The notes under the pieces: model-generated | Told to the model about the DNA's origin: nothing | Database searches by the model: none | What the model saw: only the letters and a program-made list of their open reading frames with translations | In this document: positions 62,664 through 64,000 of the stretch, piece after piece | How the letters are laid out: each line of letters begins with the position of its first letter | How positions within the stretch are numbered: the first letter of the stretch is position 1 | Made by a program: the position numbers and the translations under genes | NCBI GenBank assembly: GCA_005765155.1 | Contig: VCCP01000001.1 | Location: 1-64,000, forward strand | Source: Zelopaecilomyces penicillatus | Taxonomy: Eukaryota > Ascomycota > Sordariomycetes > Hypocreales > Pseudodiploosporaceae | Direction of reading: 5' to 3' | DNA length: 64,000 nucleotides

Positions 62664-63799
62664 TCAAATCCTATAGGGGCAGCCTTTTTGAAGCAAAAAG
62701 GCCCATGTCATCATTGCTAGGTTGCGGGCGAAAACGCCGCTAGTTGAAGGCGGCGATGATGATGTGGTTTGTGGGAGGCGGTTGCGCAGGTTTAAAGCGT
62801 TGCGGGCATTGATGGGTCGGAAGTTGGTGCCCTGCCCGAGGGAGACGATACGGCATGCCCAAGCAAAAAGGACATGCCTTCGCTGACCCAGGGCTTTGAG
62901 GTGTCAGCGTTCTCGTTGTGTGAGGCGTGTGCAGCAATGTCGTCGATGGCGTTCGCACGCATCCTGTCGAGGGTATGCTTGGGGAGATATAGCAAGCGGG
63001 TTTCCACTGCCGGCTCAGTCAAGACACTCCAGAGCAAGCGCACGACGAACACGAAAAAAGAAAAGCCGGCAAGGTAGACGGAACGCAGAACCCAGGGCTC
63101 CCTTTCGCCATCTTCGGCGTTGGTGAGCGCTGGATCGGCTGCGTTGTAGACGATATCCTCACGGGCGGCGAGAACAGGCAGCACCTCGTCCGTCCGGCCA
63201 GCAAGAACGAGCGACCACGCGCTCATCAGCTCACCCAGTCCCATGGCATCCATGACTAGATGCGGCACGGCAACGGCAACCAGCGTTGCGTCCGCAAAGC
63301 TCGTGACGCGCAGCGACAGCACTGGCCGATCCTCATCCTGTACCAGGAACCCTTCAGTCGTGTCTGGTAGATCCTCCGCGGCGGCAAACTCACGAAAGTC
63401 CTCCGCTGGCGCGTAGACTGCCGCATCCCCGCCATTCACCTTGGGCAGATGCTTCCCCAGCTCATGCTCCGCGATGGAAATCTCCAAGAAATCAGCGTGC
63501 GAGTAGGCCACTGGCGGGCGTGATGCGGTGTACGGTCGCGGGACGTGGATTTCCAGTGCCTGTGATGTCTTATCTTTGACGGGCCGGTGTAGTCGCCCAC
63601 CGAGACGCCGCCAGTCACCAATGTCAAGAAGCGTGCAAAGCGCGGTGTGAAGCTTGGAGGGCTCAAGGACAGCGTTGAAGCGGAGGGTGACGGAGAGGAC
63701 CATGGTCTTGATGCCCATGGCATTGTCAATGCGCCCAGTTGGGTAGATGTCGTCGGCAGCGACAGCAGCAGCAACGCCGTTAGAGTTAACTGTCGCCAT
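62664..63799 (-). pseudogene. BAHD-type acyltransferase, frameshifted and 3'-truncated
   Basis: Starts at ATG 63799 and is open for 335 codons to a stop at 62,792. It begins with the D-x-Y-P-T-G-R-x-D-N pattern and an L-G-G-R-L segment of fungal CoA-dependent transferases. The catalytic HxxxD is His180-Leu-Val-Met-Asp184. A hydrophobic stretch lies at about 244-260. After V-S-E-G near 62,875 the family sequence continues in another frame (V-L-F-A-W-A-C-R, then F-R-P-I-N-A-R-N and L-R-N-R-L-P) down to a TGA at 62,664. One missing base at about 62,875 would explain this. The C-terminal D-F-G-W-G region is absent. GC content is normal, without RIP. Enzymes of this family acetylate or acylate secondary metabolites. 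An assembly error is an alternative to a true frameshift. Confidence 0.75.
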
Positions 63800-64000
63800 A
63801 TTTTGTCACTTGGCACGGTATTTCAATGTGTTGAGGCTGTACACTCGTGAAATGTGAGAGGTAGGTGGTTCATTCGATGATGTAGCCAGTGCAGTGCCAT
63901 CTTATATGCTGTACATAAAAGCAACGACCTATCAGACGACCTATGCAATAAAAAATGTTGTGGATAATGCTGTATTGTTATTACAGGACTGTATGCAACA
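63800..64000. other. Upstream region of the acyltransferase gene
   Basis: Balanced composition, no coding signal and no clear promoter element that can be supported. Confidence 0.4.

Noticed and set aside
62485..62676. 63-residue plus-strand open frame at the composition border
   Set aside because: Short, AT-rich and without recognisable motifs; partly opposite the truncated acyltransferase gene.
1..64000. CRISPR array, tRNA or rRNA genes, Starship captain gene
   Set aside because: No spaced direct repeats, no cloverleaf-like or rRNA sequence, and no tyrosine-recombinase motifs were seen.

Overview
This window is a chromosome end of a filamentous ascomycete (Pezizomycotina). It opens with CCCTAA telomere repeats at base 1. 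About 50 kb of the following 62 kb is extremely AT-rich, and that AT-rich DNA is peppered with C-to-T and G-to-A changes, mostly CpA to TpA. This is the signature of repeat-induced point mutation (RIP), which occurs in that group of fungi. Genus and species cannot be told from the sequence.

Layout. 1-95: telomere. 96-24,879: RIP-degraded subtelomeric blocks, partly duplicated within the window. They carry short interstitial telomere tracts, a recurring GATCTATAGATC-like palindrome, a Lys-Ala hexamer tract and a Ty3 copy (copy 1, minus, 3040-10524, target duplication CTCTA). 23.9-35.5 kb: a RecQ-type, telomere-linked-helicase-like pseudogene on the minus strand, split by an intact Ty3 chromovirus (24880-32458, identical-looking 428-bp LTRs, target duplication CTTGG). 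About 35,905-41,025: a 3'-truncated, very old Ty3 copy 2 (minus). 41.0-48.4 kb: remnants of two Ty1/copia elements, one nearly complete (42056-48387, minus, target duplication ATACT). 48.9-49.3 kb: a degenerate solo LTR. 50.5-62.3 kb: a second RecQ-like pseudogene, also minus, split by Ty3 copy 3 (51683-59017, plus, target duplication CTAAG). 62.6-64 kb: ordinary GC-balanced DNA with a frameshifted, truncated BAHD-type acyltransferase gene.

The intact Ty3 element is the only clearly functional unit. From left to right it has: a U3 with a GGATCAC palindrome and TATA box; a predicted transcript start whose first 10 nt are complementary to the primer-binding site (self-priming, as in Tf1/sushi elements); Gag (812 aa) with a CCHC knuckle and three extra tandem Cys/His motifs; an A AAA AAC minus-1 frameshift heptamer followed by a two-tier hairpin; Pol (protease, RT, RNase H, D-D-35-E integrase, chromodomain); a polypurine tract; and the 3' LTR.

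The most unusual observation is an antisense gene at the 3' end of this element (31912 to 31301). It has a canonical 51-bp intron and encodes a 186-aa protein with a perfect C-x2-C-x6-C-x8-C-x2-C-x6-C cluster followed by a coiled coil. A clearly diverged version, with its intron at the same codon position, sits at the same place in copy 1, and a RIP-mutated version sits in copy 3. Gag and 3' modules have been exchanged between the Ty3 copies. All alignments here were made by eye, without any search.
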